NCBI GenBank assembly: GCA_016841185.1
Contig: JAENZQ010000002.1
Span: forward strand, 62,001-126,000
Origin: Anaerovorax odorimutans
GTDB lineage: Bacteria > Bacillota > Clostridia > Peptostreptococcales > JAAYPU01
Length of the DNA: 64,000 nt
Direction of reading: 5' to 3'
Positions within the stretch are counted from its first letter, which is position 1, and each line of letters begins with the position of its first letter. A program made the position numbers and the translations under genes. Below the pieces are notes generated by a model. That model had not been told where the DNA came from, did not search any database, and saw nothing but the letters and a program-made list of their open reading frames with translations. Below are positions 31,015 through 40,457 of this stretch, one piece after another.

Positions 31015-32301
31015 TTATGAAAGCTTGGCATTATCAAGTAAAAATTCTATGGTTTTAGTATATTTCAAATCTTTTTTAATGTAATCATAATTTTCTGGTT
31101 TTAGAGATTTTTTAAAGCTCTCAACATCTGTTTTATATTCATCTGCAAATTTTTTGATTTCATCCTCCATATCCTCATCTGACACCTGGATATCTTCAAG
31201 ATCTGATACAGCTTCAACTGCAAGCCGTGTTTTAACTTTTAACTCAGCATCCTTTCTCATATCCTCTTTTAATCCATTCATGTCTTTATTGATATATTTC
31301 AGATAATTTTCTATATCCAAGCCCTGATATTTTAATTGAAAGTCAAATTCTTTAATCATATCGTCGATCTGATCTTCTATCATGACTTCAGGAATATCTG
31401 TTTCTGTCTGCTCTATTAATTTTTCAAGCACTGCTTTTTTTTGCTCGTTTTCCGCTTTATCTTTTGCTGTTTTCAGCTGTTTTTCGTAAATATCCTTCTT
31501 TAATTCTTCTAATGTGTCAAACTCACTGACATCTTTAGCAAATTCATCATCCAGCTCAGGCATTTCCTTCTCCTGAACTTGATTGATATGCACTTTGAAA
31601 ACAGCTTCTTTCCCTGCAAGGTTGGGATTATAATCTTCAGGAAAAGTAACATTGACTTCAACTTCTTCTCCCGCTTTGTGTCCTATCAACTGCTCTTCAA
31701 ACCCGGGAATATAACTTCCTGATCCTATAACAAGAATCTGATTTTCTGCAGTCCCTCCTTCGAACTGCTCCTCTCCGATATAACCCTTGTAATCAATGGT
31801 AACAGAGTCACCTTCTTGTACTTCTCTTTCTACATTAATGAGGCGAGCATTTCTTTCTTGCATAAAGCTAATCTCTTTGTCAACGTCTTCATCTGTAACA
31901 TTATACTCAACTTTTTTTGCTTCTATACCTTTGTAGTCCTTAACGACGACTTCCGGCTTCACAGTAACCATTACACTGATAATGAGATTTTTGCCTTTTC
32001 CTATCTCTTCAATATCAATAGCAGGCCGGTCCACCGGTTCAAGTTTCAACTCTTCTATCGCATTGGTGTACTCTGAAGGAAATAAATTATTGATAGCATC
32101 ATCATAGAAAACACCTTCTCCATATTTCATTTCAATAATTTTTCTGGGCGCCTTCCCTTTTCTGAAACCGTCTACTATATATTTTTTCTTATTCCGCTCA
32201 TATGCTTTTTGTACAGCTTCCTCAAAATTATCTGCACCGATTTCCATTTTAAATGTCACTTCGTTCTTTTCCTTCTTAACAAATTCATAACTTGATTTCA
32301 T
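31015..32301 (-). CDS. tig: Trigger factor
   Basis: 'VDGFRKGKAPRKIIEMKYGEGVFYDDAIN', FKBP-type 'GDSVTIDYKGYIGEEQFEGGTAENQILVIGSGSYIPGFEEQLIG'. Confidence 0.96.
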   Translation of the reverse strand: MKSSYEFVKKEKNEVTFKMEIGADNFEEAVQKAYERNKKKYIVDGFRKGKAPRKIIEMKYGEGVFYDDAINNLFPSEYTNAIEELKLEPVDRPAIDIEEIGKGKNLIISVMVTVKPEVVVKDYKGIEAKKVEYNVTDEDVDKEISFMQERNARLINVEREVQEGDSVTIDYKGYIGEEQFEGGTAENQILVIGSGSYIPGFEEQLIGHKAGEEVEVNVTFPEDYNPNLAGKEAVFKVHINQVQEKEMPELDDEFAKDVSEFDTLEELKKDIYEKQLKTAKDKAENEQKKAVLEKLIEQTETDIPEVMIEDQIDDMIKEFDFQLKYQGLDIENYLKYINKDMNGLKEDMRKDAELKVKTRLAVEAVSDLEDIQVSDEDMEDEIKKFADEYKTDVESFKKSLKPENYDYIKKDLKYTKTIEFLLDNAKLS

Positions 32302-32375
32302 GATATATTTCCTCCTCAAAAGCAACTTTTATATTAATGATTTGTATACATTTGTGATTTCTATAAGACCAATTT

Positions 32376-32401
32376 AAGACCAATGGAATTCCATTGGTCT
32401 T
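32376..32401. promoter_or_regulatory. 26-bp perfect palindrome in the tig leader
   Basis: AAGACCAATGGAATTCCATTGGTCTT, with an additional AAGACCAAT half site at 32364-32372. Confidence 0.8.
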
Positions 32402-32424
32402 TATATTTTCTGCATAATATAATA

Positions 32425-32452
32425 ATTATACCATTCTACATTCAGTTGTAAA
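32425..32452 (-). promoter_or_regulatory. SigmaA-type promoter for tig-clpPX-lon
   Basis: minus strand TTTACA-N16-TATAAT. Confidence 0.6.
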
Positions 32453-32515
32453 CCCAAGAATCATATTTTCTTTTATTCTTTTAATTTTTTAATTTAAATT
32501 TTTATGAATTCCTTC

Positions 32516-32545
32516 TTGACTATCAAGAAACGTATCCGATACAAT
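32516..32545 (+). promoter_or_regulatory. SigmaA-type promoter for the sigma54 activator gene
   Basis: TTGACT-N18-TACAAT. Confidence 0.55.
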
Positions 32546-32595
32546 TATAAATAGGTTGATACAGAAATGAAGCAAAGGAGGAGATAATAGAAGTT

Positions 32596-34020
32596 ATGAA
32601 GGATGAAGGAATTATAGAAACAAACCCTGTTACAGATGAATTTATTTCAAAGACCTCTAATGAAGAATTGCTTTCAGTATTAGATTATGTTCAGGACGCC
32701 ATTATTATCGATGACGAAAACGGAAACACATTATGGGTGAATAAAGCTGCAGAAGAGCTTTATTACATAAAAAAGGAAGATATTATCGGGCATAACATTT
32801 CTGAATTGGAGAATTCAGGGATTTTTTCTCCATCTGTTGCTAAAATGGTATTAGAAAAGAAAAAGTCCGTCAGCATTCTCCACAGTAATAAAGAAGGCAA
32901 AAAACTCCTTACCACCGGTTCTCCCATTTTTGGTCAGGATCATAAAATCAAAAAAATCATCAGTACCTCACGGGACATCACGGAACTAATCCAGCTTAAA
33001 AACAGGATCGAAGATGTTCAAACTGCTTTAGATGAATTAAAATCGCAGAAGAAGGTGTTCTATGGAGATATCATTGCCAACAGCCCTACTATGTATAATG
33101 TCATTCAATTGGCAAAACGATTGGCTCAAATCGACTCAACTGTACTGATTACCGGCGAATCCGGTGTCGGAAAAGGCGTTATTGCCAAACTGCTTCATGA
33201 AACAGGGAAACGAAAAAATTATCCTTTCGTAAAAGTCAATTGCGGTGCTATTCCGGATAATCTTATCGAATCCGAGCTTTTTGGCTACGAATCCGGTGCT
33301 TTCACGGGGTCAAGAAAAGAAGGAAAAAAGGGCTTATTTGAAATGGCACAAAATGGAACCATTTTTCTGGATGAAATATCCGAGCTACCCCTTCATCTTC
33401 AGGTTAAAATACTTCAGATTATTCAAGATAAAGAGATCCAAAGAGTCGGAAGCGTAGAATCAATATCTGTAAATGTAAGAATTATTGCTGCCACCAATAA
33501 AGATTTGCATTCAATGGTCAATGAAGGGAAATTTCGGGAAGATCTTTATTATCGGTTATATGTAGTGCCCATTAATATTCCTCCTTTACGAGAAAGGCAG
33601 GAAGATATTATTCCCATGGTAAGGCATTTCCTGCAAAAATATAATAAAAAATTCAATGATAAAAAAAGAATCGATCACAATACTATTGCTATGCTTATCA
33701 AATACCACTGGCCCGGCAACGTCAGAGAATTGGAGAATATCATTGAGAGACTTATTATTACGACAAAAGGTACTATCATCCTACCCGACAACCTGCCAAC
33801 TTATATATTCGAAAATACACGAAGCACCAGCGGAGAAATAACTCTGTTTCCTATCATGAATTTGAAAAAAGCTCTTGAGGAAACAGAAAAACAAATCCTA
33901 AAAAATGCTGCTGATAAATATAAAACTACAAGGCAAATTGCAAAAGCTTTAGGGGTAAGCCAGCCTACAGTTGTAAGGAAGATGCAGAGATATAAAATAA
34001 CCGGATCAATTGATGCATAA
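32596..34020 (+). CDS. Sigma54-dependent transcriptional activator (PAS-AAA-HTH)
   Basis: PAS domain, 'ITGESGVGKGVIAKLLH', 'ELFGYESGAFTGSRKEGKKG', C-terminal HTH 'TRQIAKALGVSQPTVVRKMQRY'. Confidence 0.94.
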   Translation: MKDEGIIETNPVTDEFISKTSNEELLSVLDYVQDAIIIDDENGNTLWVNKAAEELYYIKKEDIIGHNISELENSGIFSPSVAKMVLEKKKSVSILHSNKEGKKLLTTGSPIFGQDHKIKKIISTSRDITELIQLKNRIEDVQTALDELKSQKKVFYGDIIANSPTMYNVIQLAKRLAQIDSTVLITGESGVGKGVIAKLLHETGKRKNYPFVKVNCGAIPDNLIESELFGYESGAFTGSRKEGKKGLFEMAQNGTIFLDEISELPLHLQVKILQIIQDKEIQRVGSVESISVNVRIIAATNKDLHSMVNEGKFREDLYYRLYVVPINIPPLRERQEDIIPMVRHFLQKYNKKFNDKKRIDHNTIAMLIKYHWPGNVRELENIIERLIITTKGTIILPDNLPTYIFENTRSTSGEITLFPIMNLKKALEETEKQILKNAADKYKTTRQIAKALGVSQPTVVRKMQRYKITGSIDA

Positions 34021-34119
34021 TAGTATCATTGATTACTTTTTAAATCATTCTCTGAAAGCCCACAAATTTCAAAAGTTGCAAATATCAAAAATAAAAAATC
34101 CATTTTAAAATAGTTTGGA

Positions 34120-34135
34120 GATTCACATTTGAATC
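34120..34135. promoter_or_regulatory. Candidate upstream activator sequence (dyad GATTCA-N4-TGAATC)
   Basis: perfect 6-bp inverted repeat about 65 bp upstream of the -24 element. Confidence 0.4.
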
Positions 34136-34199
34136 GTTTTATGATGTTGAATGCTATGGTTTCTTATCGAAAATGCGCTTTTATAAGTCATTGCAATAT

Positions 34200-34216
34200 T
34201 TGGTATAGTTTTTGCG
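34200..34216 (+). promoter_or_regulatory. Sigma54 -24/-12 promoter
   Basis: TTGGTATAGTTTTTGCG: GG-N10-GC spacing, matches TGGYAYR-N4-TTGC. Confidence 0.8.
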
Positions 34217-34369
34217 TAAGAAGAGCATTATAAAATTACATAGAATAAAAATCGCATTTTTTGGGTTATTTTACAAATTATTTAGGTAATATTTAGTTTA
34301 TTTTAACATTTTTTTGTTATTATAAACTAACTATATTATATAATTTCAATTAAAAGGAGGCTGTTAAAT

Positions 34370-35773
34370 ATGAATGCTGCTGAATATGTAGCAAATCTGG
34401 TTGAGAGGGCTAAAAAAGCTCAGACAATAGCTGAAGGCTTTACACAGGAGCAGGTGGACGAACTTTGTGCCGCTATTGCATACAATGGCACAAAGAAAGA
34501 TTTTGCAACTGAAACATCTAAATTATTAGTTGAAGAATCAGGGATGGGTTTAGTCGAGCATAAAGTCGGCAAAATGATGACAAAAATTAAAGGCACTTAC
34601 CGAGATATGAAGGGTAAGAAATCTGTAGGTGTAGTAGAAAGAAATGAAGCATTAGGATTGATGAAGCTGGCAAAACCTGTCGGCGTTATCGGCGCACTTA
34701 TCCCTGTAACCAACGGAGAAGCAACTCCTTTTGTCAAGGCAATCAGTGCTATCAAAGGAAGAAATGCTATTATTCTTGCACCTCACCCAAAAGCAAAGAA
34801 AACAAATATGGTTGCCACTGAAAACATCCGCGCTACTCTTAAAAAATACAATGCACCTGAAGACCTGGTAATTGCCATTGAACCTGAATATGTCAGTGTA
34901 GAATGCAGCGGTGAATTAATGAAGCAAGTGGACATGGTACTTGCAACAGGCGGTACACCAATGGTTAAAGCTGCATATAGTTCCGGAACACCAACCATCG
35001 GTGTCGGAACAGGAAATGCATCCATGATCGTGGACGGCTCAACAGATTTGGATGAAGCTGCCAACATGGTTATGCGCTCCAAGACTTTTGACCATGCAAC
35101 AAGTTGTTCTACCGAAAACAACTTGGTTATAAATGAAGAAGTCTATGATGATTTTGTAAAAGCATTAGAAAAGCAAGGCGGTTATTTGATCAAAAACGGC
35201 ACACCTGAAAAAGATAAATTGAGAGAAGCAGTATGGCCTGACGGACATACATTAAGCAGACACATTGTTGCACAACCTGTAGAAAAAATTGCGGAAATTG
35301 CAGGGCTAAAACTTCCGGCCGGAACAAAATTCATCATGGTCGAAGAAGATGGCATAGGACCCAACAACTTATTTTCAGGTGAAAAATTATCTGTTATCAC
35401 AACGCTTCACAAATACAGAGATTTCCATGATGGATTAGATAAACTTGAAAGCATTATTAACTATATGGGTCAGGGACATTCATGCGGTATTCACACAAAA
35501 CATGATTATCGTGTCCTTGAACTGGCAGAAAGAATGAAAGTCGCCCGAATCATGGTTAACCAGCCACAATGCCTGGCCAACAGCGGTGCATGGACAAATG
35601 GTATGCCGATGTCCATGACATTAGGATGCGGTACATGGGGAAACAACAGCATATCCGATAATGTTACATGGAAAGACCTTCTGAATTTCACCTGGGTTTC
35701 TTACCCAATACCTTCGACTCAGCCTACAGACGAAGAGCTTTTTCCGGCATCCGTTGTAGAATTCAATAAATAG
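34370..35773 (+). CDS. CoA-acylating aldehyde dehydrogenase family protein (sulfoacetaldehyde / semialdehyde dehydrogenase-like)
   Basis: ALDH fold; catalytic 'FDHATSCSTENNLVI'; 'GVIGALIPVTNGEATPFVKAISAIKGRNAIILAPHPKA'. Confidence 0.85.
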   Translation: MNAAEYVANLVERAKKAQTIAEGFTQEQVDELCAAIAYNGTKKDFATETSKLLVEESGMGLVEHKVGKMMTKIKGTYRDMKGKKSVGVVERNEALGLMKLAKPVGVIGALIPVTNGEATPFVKAISAIKGRNAIILAPHPKAKKTNMVATENIRATLKKYNAPEDLVIAIEPEYVSVECSGELMKQVDMVLATGGTPMVKAAYSSGTPTIGVGTGNASMIVDGSTDLDEAANMVMRSKTFDHATSCSTENNLVINEEVYDDFVKALEKQGGYLIKNGTPEKDKLREAVWPDGHTLSRHIVAQPVEKIAEIAGLKLPAGTKFIMVEEDGIGPNNLFSGEKLSVITTLHKYRDFHDGLDKLESIINYMGQGHSCGIHTKHDYRVLELAERMKVARIMVNQPQCLANSGAWTNGMPMSMTLGCGTWGNNSISDNVTWKDLLNFTWVSYPIPSTQPTDEELFPASVVEFNK

Positions 35774-35878
35774 ATCCTATTCAATCAAGTAACCATTATT
35801 CATCGGGGATATCCAACGGGATATTCCTGGTGAATCTTCCTATCATAAATGTTCATTCTAAATTGGAGGTTTAATAAT

Positions 35879-37204
35879 ATGTCTAAAATCAGAGAAATGG
35901 ATTTGAAGTATAATCTTCACTCTTGGAGTGCCCAGAAAGCACTGAAGCCTGAAGTTATCACTAAGACTGAAGGTATTTATATCTGGAACGAAGAGGGCAA
36001 AAAATTCTATGATATGTCTGCACAATTGGTTAATATGAATCTGGGGCATGGAAACAAAAAAATAATTCAAGCCATTAAAGATCAGGCTGAAAGAATCCCT
36101 TTTATCGGACCGGGTTATGCCCTTGATGTACGAGCAGAAGCAGCTAAAAAAATAGTAGAAGTTGCACCTGACAATATGGCAAAAGTATTCTTTACCAATG
36201 CAGGCGCCGAAGCAAATGAAAATGCCATCAAAATAGCCAAAATGTATACGGGTAAGTATAAAATATTTTCTACCTATCGTTCATATCACGGGGCAACTTA
36301 CGGTGCTGCAAACCTTACCGGTGAACCAAGAAGATTTCCAAGTGAACCGGGAATCCCGGGATTCATTAAGTTCGTCGGACCTTATTCTTACAGAGCACCT
36401 AAAGGCGTAACTTTCAAGAATGATGCTGAAGCTTCCGCTTACTATCTGGAGATACTTGAAGATCAGATCCTTTATGAAGGACCCCAGAATGTTGCAGCTA
36501 TTTTCCTTGAAACTGTTGTGGGAAGCAATGGTGTTCTTATTCCGCCTGAAGGATACATGGAGGGCGTAAGAGAACTCTGTGACAAGTACAACATCGTAAT
36601 GGTAGCAGACGAAGTTATGGCCGGATGGGGAAGAACAGGCAAATGGTTCGCCATTGAAAACTTTAACGTAAAACCTGATTTGATTACTTTCGCAAAAGGT
36701 GCTACTTGCGGATATGCACAAATCGGAGGTGTTATCGTAAGCGATAAAATTGCAAAACATTTTGATGAAAATGTTTTATATTGCGGTCTGACTTACAGTG
36801 CTCATCCCCTTGGATGTGCAGCCGCCATTGCAACCATTGACGCATACACCGAAGAAAATGTATTTGAAAACGTAGATAAAATGGGCAAAATCTTAGGAGA
36901 AATCCTTGAAGACATCAAATCAAAACATGTATCTGTAGGTGAAGTCAGGTATATTGGTCTTTTCAGTGCTATTGAACTGGTTAAAGACAGAGAAACAAGA
37001 GAGCCTCTGGTACCTTATGGCAGAGATCCTGAAGGCCTCATGAAAAAAATCCTTGGTATGCTAAAAGCTGAAGGATTCCTGACCTACACGCACGAAAACA
37101 TCATCATCGTAGCACCACCGCTTATCATCAACGAAGAAGAGCTCAGAGAAGCCATGAAGATCATGGATAATGTTCTTGATTCAGTAGATAATATGGTGAA
37201 ATAA
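35879..37204 (+). CDS. Class III aminotransferase, taurine:pyruvate aminotransferase-like
   Basis: 'YNLHSWSAQKALKPEVITKTEGIYIWNEEGKKFYDMSAQLVNMNLGHGN'; PLP 'TFAKGATCGYAQIGGVIV'; ATG after AATTGGAGG preferred. Confidence 0.82.
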   Translation: MSKIREMDLKYNLHSWSAQKALKPEVITKTEGIYIWNEEGKKFYDMSAQLVNMNLGHGNKKIIQAIKDQAERIPFIGPGYALDVRAEAAKKIVEVAPDNMAKVFFTNAGAEANENAIKIAKMYTGKYKIFSTYRSYHGATYGAANLTGEPRRFPSEPGIPGFIKFVGPYSYRAPKGVTFKNDAEASAYYLEILEDQILYEGPQNVAAIFLETVVGSNGVLIPPEGYMEGVRELCDKYNIVMVADEVMAGWGRTGKWFAIENFNVKPDLITFAKGATCGYAQIGGVIVSDKIAKHFDENVLYCGLTYSAHPLGCAAAIATIDAYTEENVFENVDKMGKILGEILEDIKSKHVSVGEVRYIGLFSAIELVKDRETREPLVPYGRDPEGLMKKILGMLKAEGFLTYTHENIIIVAPPLIINEEELREAMKIMDNVLDSVDNMVK

Positions 37205-37242
37205 AGAAGCATAAAAACAGAATACGAAAACACGAAATTATT

Positions 37243-37272
37243 AAAAACAGCTGCTGAAAAGCAGCTGTTTTT
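37243..37272 (+). terminator. Terminator downstream of the aminotransferase gene
   Basis: AAAAACAGCTGCTGAAAAGCAGCTGTTTTT. Confidence 0.85.
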
Positions 37273-37443
37273 GTATTGTATAAATGAATGTAAAATAGAT
37301 TGTAAAGATTATATATGGTTTTTTTACGACGAAATGTCGACAAATTGCAACAAAAATTAGAAAAATAGCGACATGAATAACAAAATAGGGGAAATATAGA
37401 AATTAGCCATTTAGAGTGAAAATATATTTATAATTTTTTTTAT

Positions 37444-37487
37444 AAAAAATAAGCTGTTCGGCAAAGAATTCTGACAGCTTATTTTTT
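37444..37487. terminator. Possible bidirectional terminator
   Basis: AAAAAATAAGCTGT...ACAGCTTATTTTTT. Confidence 0.75.
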
Positions 37488-37533
37488 AAACTTATTGAAA
37501 AATGTATCTCTTAGAATATAATAAAAAAACAAA

Positions 37534-38058
37534 TTATATTTCACCATTTATGATCATCTCTGCCACGTAACGAACAGCCGTTGCAACGACCTCAGGGCAT
37601 TTATCGTTATGCCCTCCTGCTTTTTCAAATTCCGCATATTCATCTTCTTTGCTTAGATCAAAAGATTTGCCCATAATGCGTGTTTGTATTTGATTACATA
37701 ATAGCGATCCGTATTTCTCTTCAAATTTTTCCATTACTTGTTTAGATAAGGCATAGCATTTGGGATTTCTGCCTTTATTAAAGTCTGAACGTTCTCTTCC
37801 TATCCGTTCGCCGATGATCATCACTGCTGCTGATAAAGCCCCGCAATTTCCCTTTGATGAAAGGCCCATTCCAGCAGCCAATCCATATACTGCTTTAAAA
37901 AGGTTATCATCGGGAATACTAAAAGTATCCTGAATCGCCGCAATCGTGCACTGGGGACAATTGCCATATTCTTGTTCGTATTTGTAACCAAGATCTGCTG
38001 CTTTTTCAACTAATTTTGTTTTTTCTTCTTCTTTAAGACCTTTAAAATCTACTACCAT
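37534..38058 (-). CDS. C_GCAxxG_C_C family protein
   Basis: 'YGNCPQCTIAAIQDTF' and 'GNCGALSAAVMIIG' with C-terminal Cys. Confidence 0.85.
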   Translation of the reverse strand: MVVDFKGLKEEEKTKLVEKAADLGYKYEQEYGNCPQCTIAAIQDTFSIPDDNLFKAVYGLAAGMGLSSKGNCGALSAAVMIIGERIGRERSDFNKGRNPKCYALSKQVMEKFEEKYGSLLCNQIQTRIMGKSFDLSKEDEYAEFEKAGGHNDKCPEVVATAVRYVAEMIINGEI

Positions 38059-38171
38059 GTTATCACTACCCTCATTAATTATTAGATATTTTTAAGTCTT
38101 CTTTGTTCTATTTCTTTTAATGCTTAATCGATTATTAAATACACATTTAAACGATCTGCGTTCAATAACGC

Positions 38172-38624
38172 CTAAGTCCATTTTTGAATCTCAACAATAT
38201 TCCCTTCCGGGTCTTTTGCATAAATCAACGTTAATGTGCCTACCTGAGGATAATACCTTGTAATAACTTTCCCTACAGCACTTCCACCTTCTTTAAGAAG
38301 CTCTGCATATGTTTCCTCCACATCATCTACCTCAAAAGCTATATGTGCAAACCCATATGAATTAATATTCAAAGGACCTATATCATCTGCAAAATTATAA
38401 GTAAATATTTCAATGGTTGGACCTTGACCCTCTTCATAGCCTGGCACTGCTAAATGTTCACCTTCAATATGAACGTCCTTTATTCCTGTAACATCATCTA
38501 TCCATTCCCCATACAGGTCCCGTCGGGGTGGCACCGGTTTACAGTCAAATACTTTTTGATAAAACGCCGACAGCTTTTTCCAGTCTTTTGCATTAATATT
38601 GGTATGTGTATATCTTTTTGACAA
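38172..38624 (-). CDS. VOC family (glyoxalase/bleomycin-resistance) protein
   Basis: 'HTNINAKDWKKLSAFYQKVFDCKPV', 'HIAFEVDDVEETYAELLKEGG', 'AKDPEGNIVEIQKW'. Confidence 0.92.
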   Translation of the reverse strand: MSKRYTHTNINAKDWKKLSAFYQKVFDCKPVPPRRDLYGEWIDDVTGIKDVHIEGEHLAVPGYEEGQGPTIEIFTYNFADDIGPLNINSYGFAHIAFEVDDVEETYAELLKEGGSAVGKVITRYYPQVGTLTLIYAKDPEGNIVEIQKWT

Positions 38625-38655
38625 TGAACCATCCTCCTTTCATACTCTTGTTAAG

Positions 38656-38778
38656 CTATTTGATATTTGCATGAGCCGGTAGATACAAAATAATATCTGG
38701 AAAGAATATTGTTATAGCAGTAATGAATAAAATAATAATTATAAAAGGAATAACACCGCGGTAAATATGTGCAATAGA
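38656..38778 (-). pseudogene. C-terminal remnant of a TRAP transporter large permease (DctM-like)
   Basis: minus-strand reading SIAHIYRGVIPFIIIILFITAITIFFPDIILYLPAHANIK*, preceded by an in-frame TAG; not in the ORF track. Confidence 0.7.
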
Positions 38779-38806
38779 CTATGAACCAAATTGTTTTTTC
38801 AAATAA

Positions 38807-39541
38807 TTAATCATTATGATTCTGATAACCTTCAAAATTATTATCTTTAATAACATTTGTTCCTTCAAATTGAATATTGACAGTCCCCTCTTTTTCAACA
38901 AAGCCCGTATTGTTTATTATGGTGCAGTCTTTGATAACAGCATTTGTTACATTGACCCGATTGTAAAGTCCTAAAGCTTTCCATGAATTATGATGCAGGT
39001 AACAGCCGAAGATATTAAGGATATCCGTGTCAACGGCATATACGCCATATACACCGCATCCTTCCAATTCACAGTTTTGAAGCGTGATTTTTCTACAGCT
39101 TTCAATGTCTACAACACTGCCTTTTCGCTTGGGAGTGATTTTTATATCCCTACTTTGCTGATCTGTTTTATGACATGCCTTTATATTCTTTAAGATAATA
39201 TTATCCGAATCGTTTATTATAAAAATTTGGAAATCCACTCTGCTCCCAAATATCCAAACATCCTTATCACCTGAAATTGTAATATTTTTTTTATTTTGTA
39301 TCACGATTGGTTTATCGATCATATATTTCCCCTCAGAGATAACAATGAGCGCACCATTCTTTGAATTGTTGATTTTATTTTGAATATTATCACCCTGGTT
39401 GATTTTAACAATTCCTTGTTCTTCATCTGCTGTCTTTACCAGTGATGTAGCTTCTGCCCCGCCGTTTATTCTTGACACCGCACTTATAAAAATGATTAGA
39501 ATAAATATTACAGAAACGATTTTCACCTTATTTCTAAACAT
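38807..39541 (-). CDS. Secreted right-handed beta-helix (NosD/pectate-lyase-like) protein
   Basis: signal peptide; 'NKKNITISGDKDVWIFG', 'SDNIILKNIKACH', 'CRKITLQNCELEGCGVYGVYAVDTDILNIFGCYLHHN' repeats. Confidence 0.82.
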   Translation of the reverse strand: MFRNKVKIVSVIFILIIFISAVSRINGGAEATSLVKTADEEQGIVKINQGDNIQNKINNSKNGALIVISEGKYMIDKPIVIQNKKNITISGDKDVWIFGSRVDFQIFIINDSDNIILKNIKACHKTDQQSRDIKITPKRKGSVVDIESCRKITLQNCELEGCGVYGVYAVDTDILNIFGCYLHHNSWKALGLYNRVNVTNAVIKDCTIINNTGFVEKEGTVNIQFEGTNVIKDNNFEGYQNHND

Positions 39542-39551
39542 AATCTCCCCC

Positions 39552-40457
39552 CTATTCGGCTGTCCTATAAAACAGCATCGTAAAGTAACTGGTATTACTC
39601 TCTCCATATTCTCCGGCAATTTTCGACGAGTTGGAATGATCCAGGATTTTCAACCCTAAAGCATTTTCTCTATTTGTGATTTCTAATATAGTCATAATTG
39701 TCGGAGGTGAATCGAAATAATCATTATCCATACGGCTGATAGCAACAAAGTCCCTATTTTCAATGGTCTTAATACTTATTTGGTCCATCTGTTCTGCCTT
39801 ATCAGGAGGTAAGTAATGAGAGAAATCAACGGACCCGATTACAAGATGCTTCTTATCTCCTACACTTTCAATTATTGTATTGGCAAGCGCCTTAGATTTT
39901 TCCTGGCCAAGATTGCCATGAAGAACCAAAGGCACCACCCGTACTTCCGGGAAATAATACTTTACATAAGGTATTAAAGCTGCTATGGAGTGTTCGTTTT
40001 CCAGAAGACTCATGTCTTTTCCCGCCCCAGTTCTCTCCGCTATCCGATCCACAATATCTTTTTCCGCATTCAATATCCCGAAAGGCGTCTGCCAGTTCCA
40101 ACTGCCTGTATGTATTTTTTCTCTTCCGATACGGTTATGGTTTGGTCCTATCAGGATGATGACTTCAGGAGATGCTGCCGATACTGTTTTAAAAAACTGT
40201 GCAATCATCTCATCCGCAAGTAAATGATGGGGCGTAATGCCTCCGGCTACTACCGGCAAATCAGCGCCTTCTGTCACCTCAGCTTTTTTTATTGAAGCCA
40301 TAAAGTTTTTCTCATCATAATATCGGCAAGAAATGGTAGGGACAGGTATCATGATTTTTTCTTTTATCGCAGCCTTTTTAAAACACTGCCCCGTATATAT
40401 CAAAGCGATGGTAATGACAATGAGTCCGGAAATAATCAATATCTTTTTTTTCATCAT
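39552..40457 (-). CDS. AmmeMemoRadiSam system protein B / MEMO-like protein, membrane anchored
   Basis: 'VVAGGITPHHLLADEMIAQFF', 'ILIGPNHNRIG', 'VIGSVDFSHYLP', 'FYRTAE'; N-terminal TM. Confidence 0.85.
   Translation of the reverse strand: MMKKKILIISGLIVITIALIYTGQCFKKAAIKEKIMIPVPTISCRYYDEKNFMASIKKAEVTEGADLPVVAGGITPHHLLADEMIAQFFKTVSAASPEVIILIGPNHNRIGREKIHTGSWNWQTPFGILNAEKDIVDRIAERTGAGKDMSLLENEHSIAALIPYVKYYFPEVRVVPLVLHGNLGQEKSKALANTIIESVGDKKHLVIGSVDFSHYLPPDKAEQMDQISIKTIENRDFVAISRMDNDYFDSPPTIMTILEITNRENALGLKILDHSNSSKIAGEYGESNTSYFTMLFYRTAE

Noticed and set aside
32376-32401. Palindrome considered as a CtsR or HrcA (CIRCE) site
   Set aside because: Sequence does not match GGTCAAA-type CtsR repeats or TTAGCACTC-N9-GAGTGCTAA.
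36281-36760. 159-aa minus-strand ORF opposite the aminotransferase
   Set aside because: Antisense shadow ORF with no recognisable domain.
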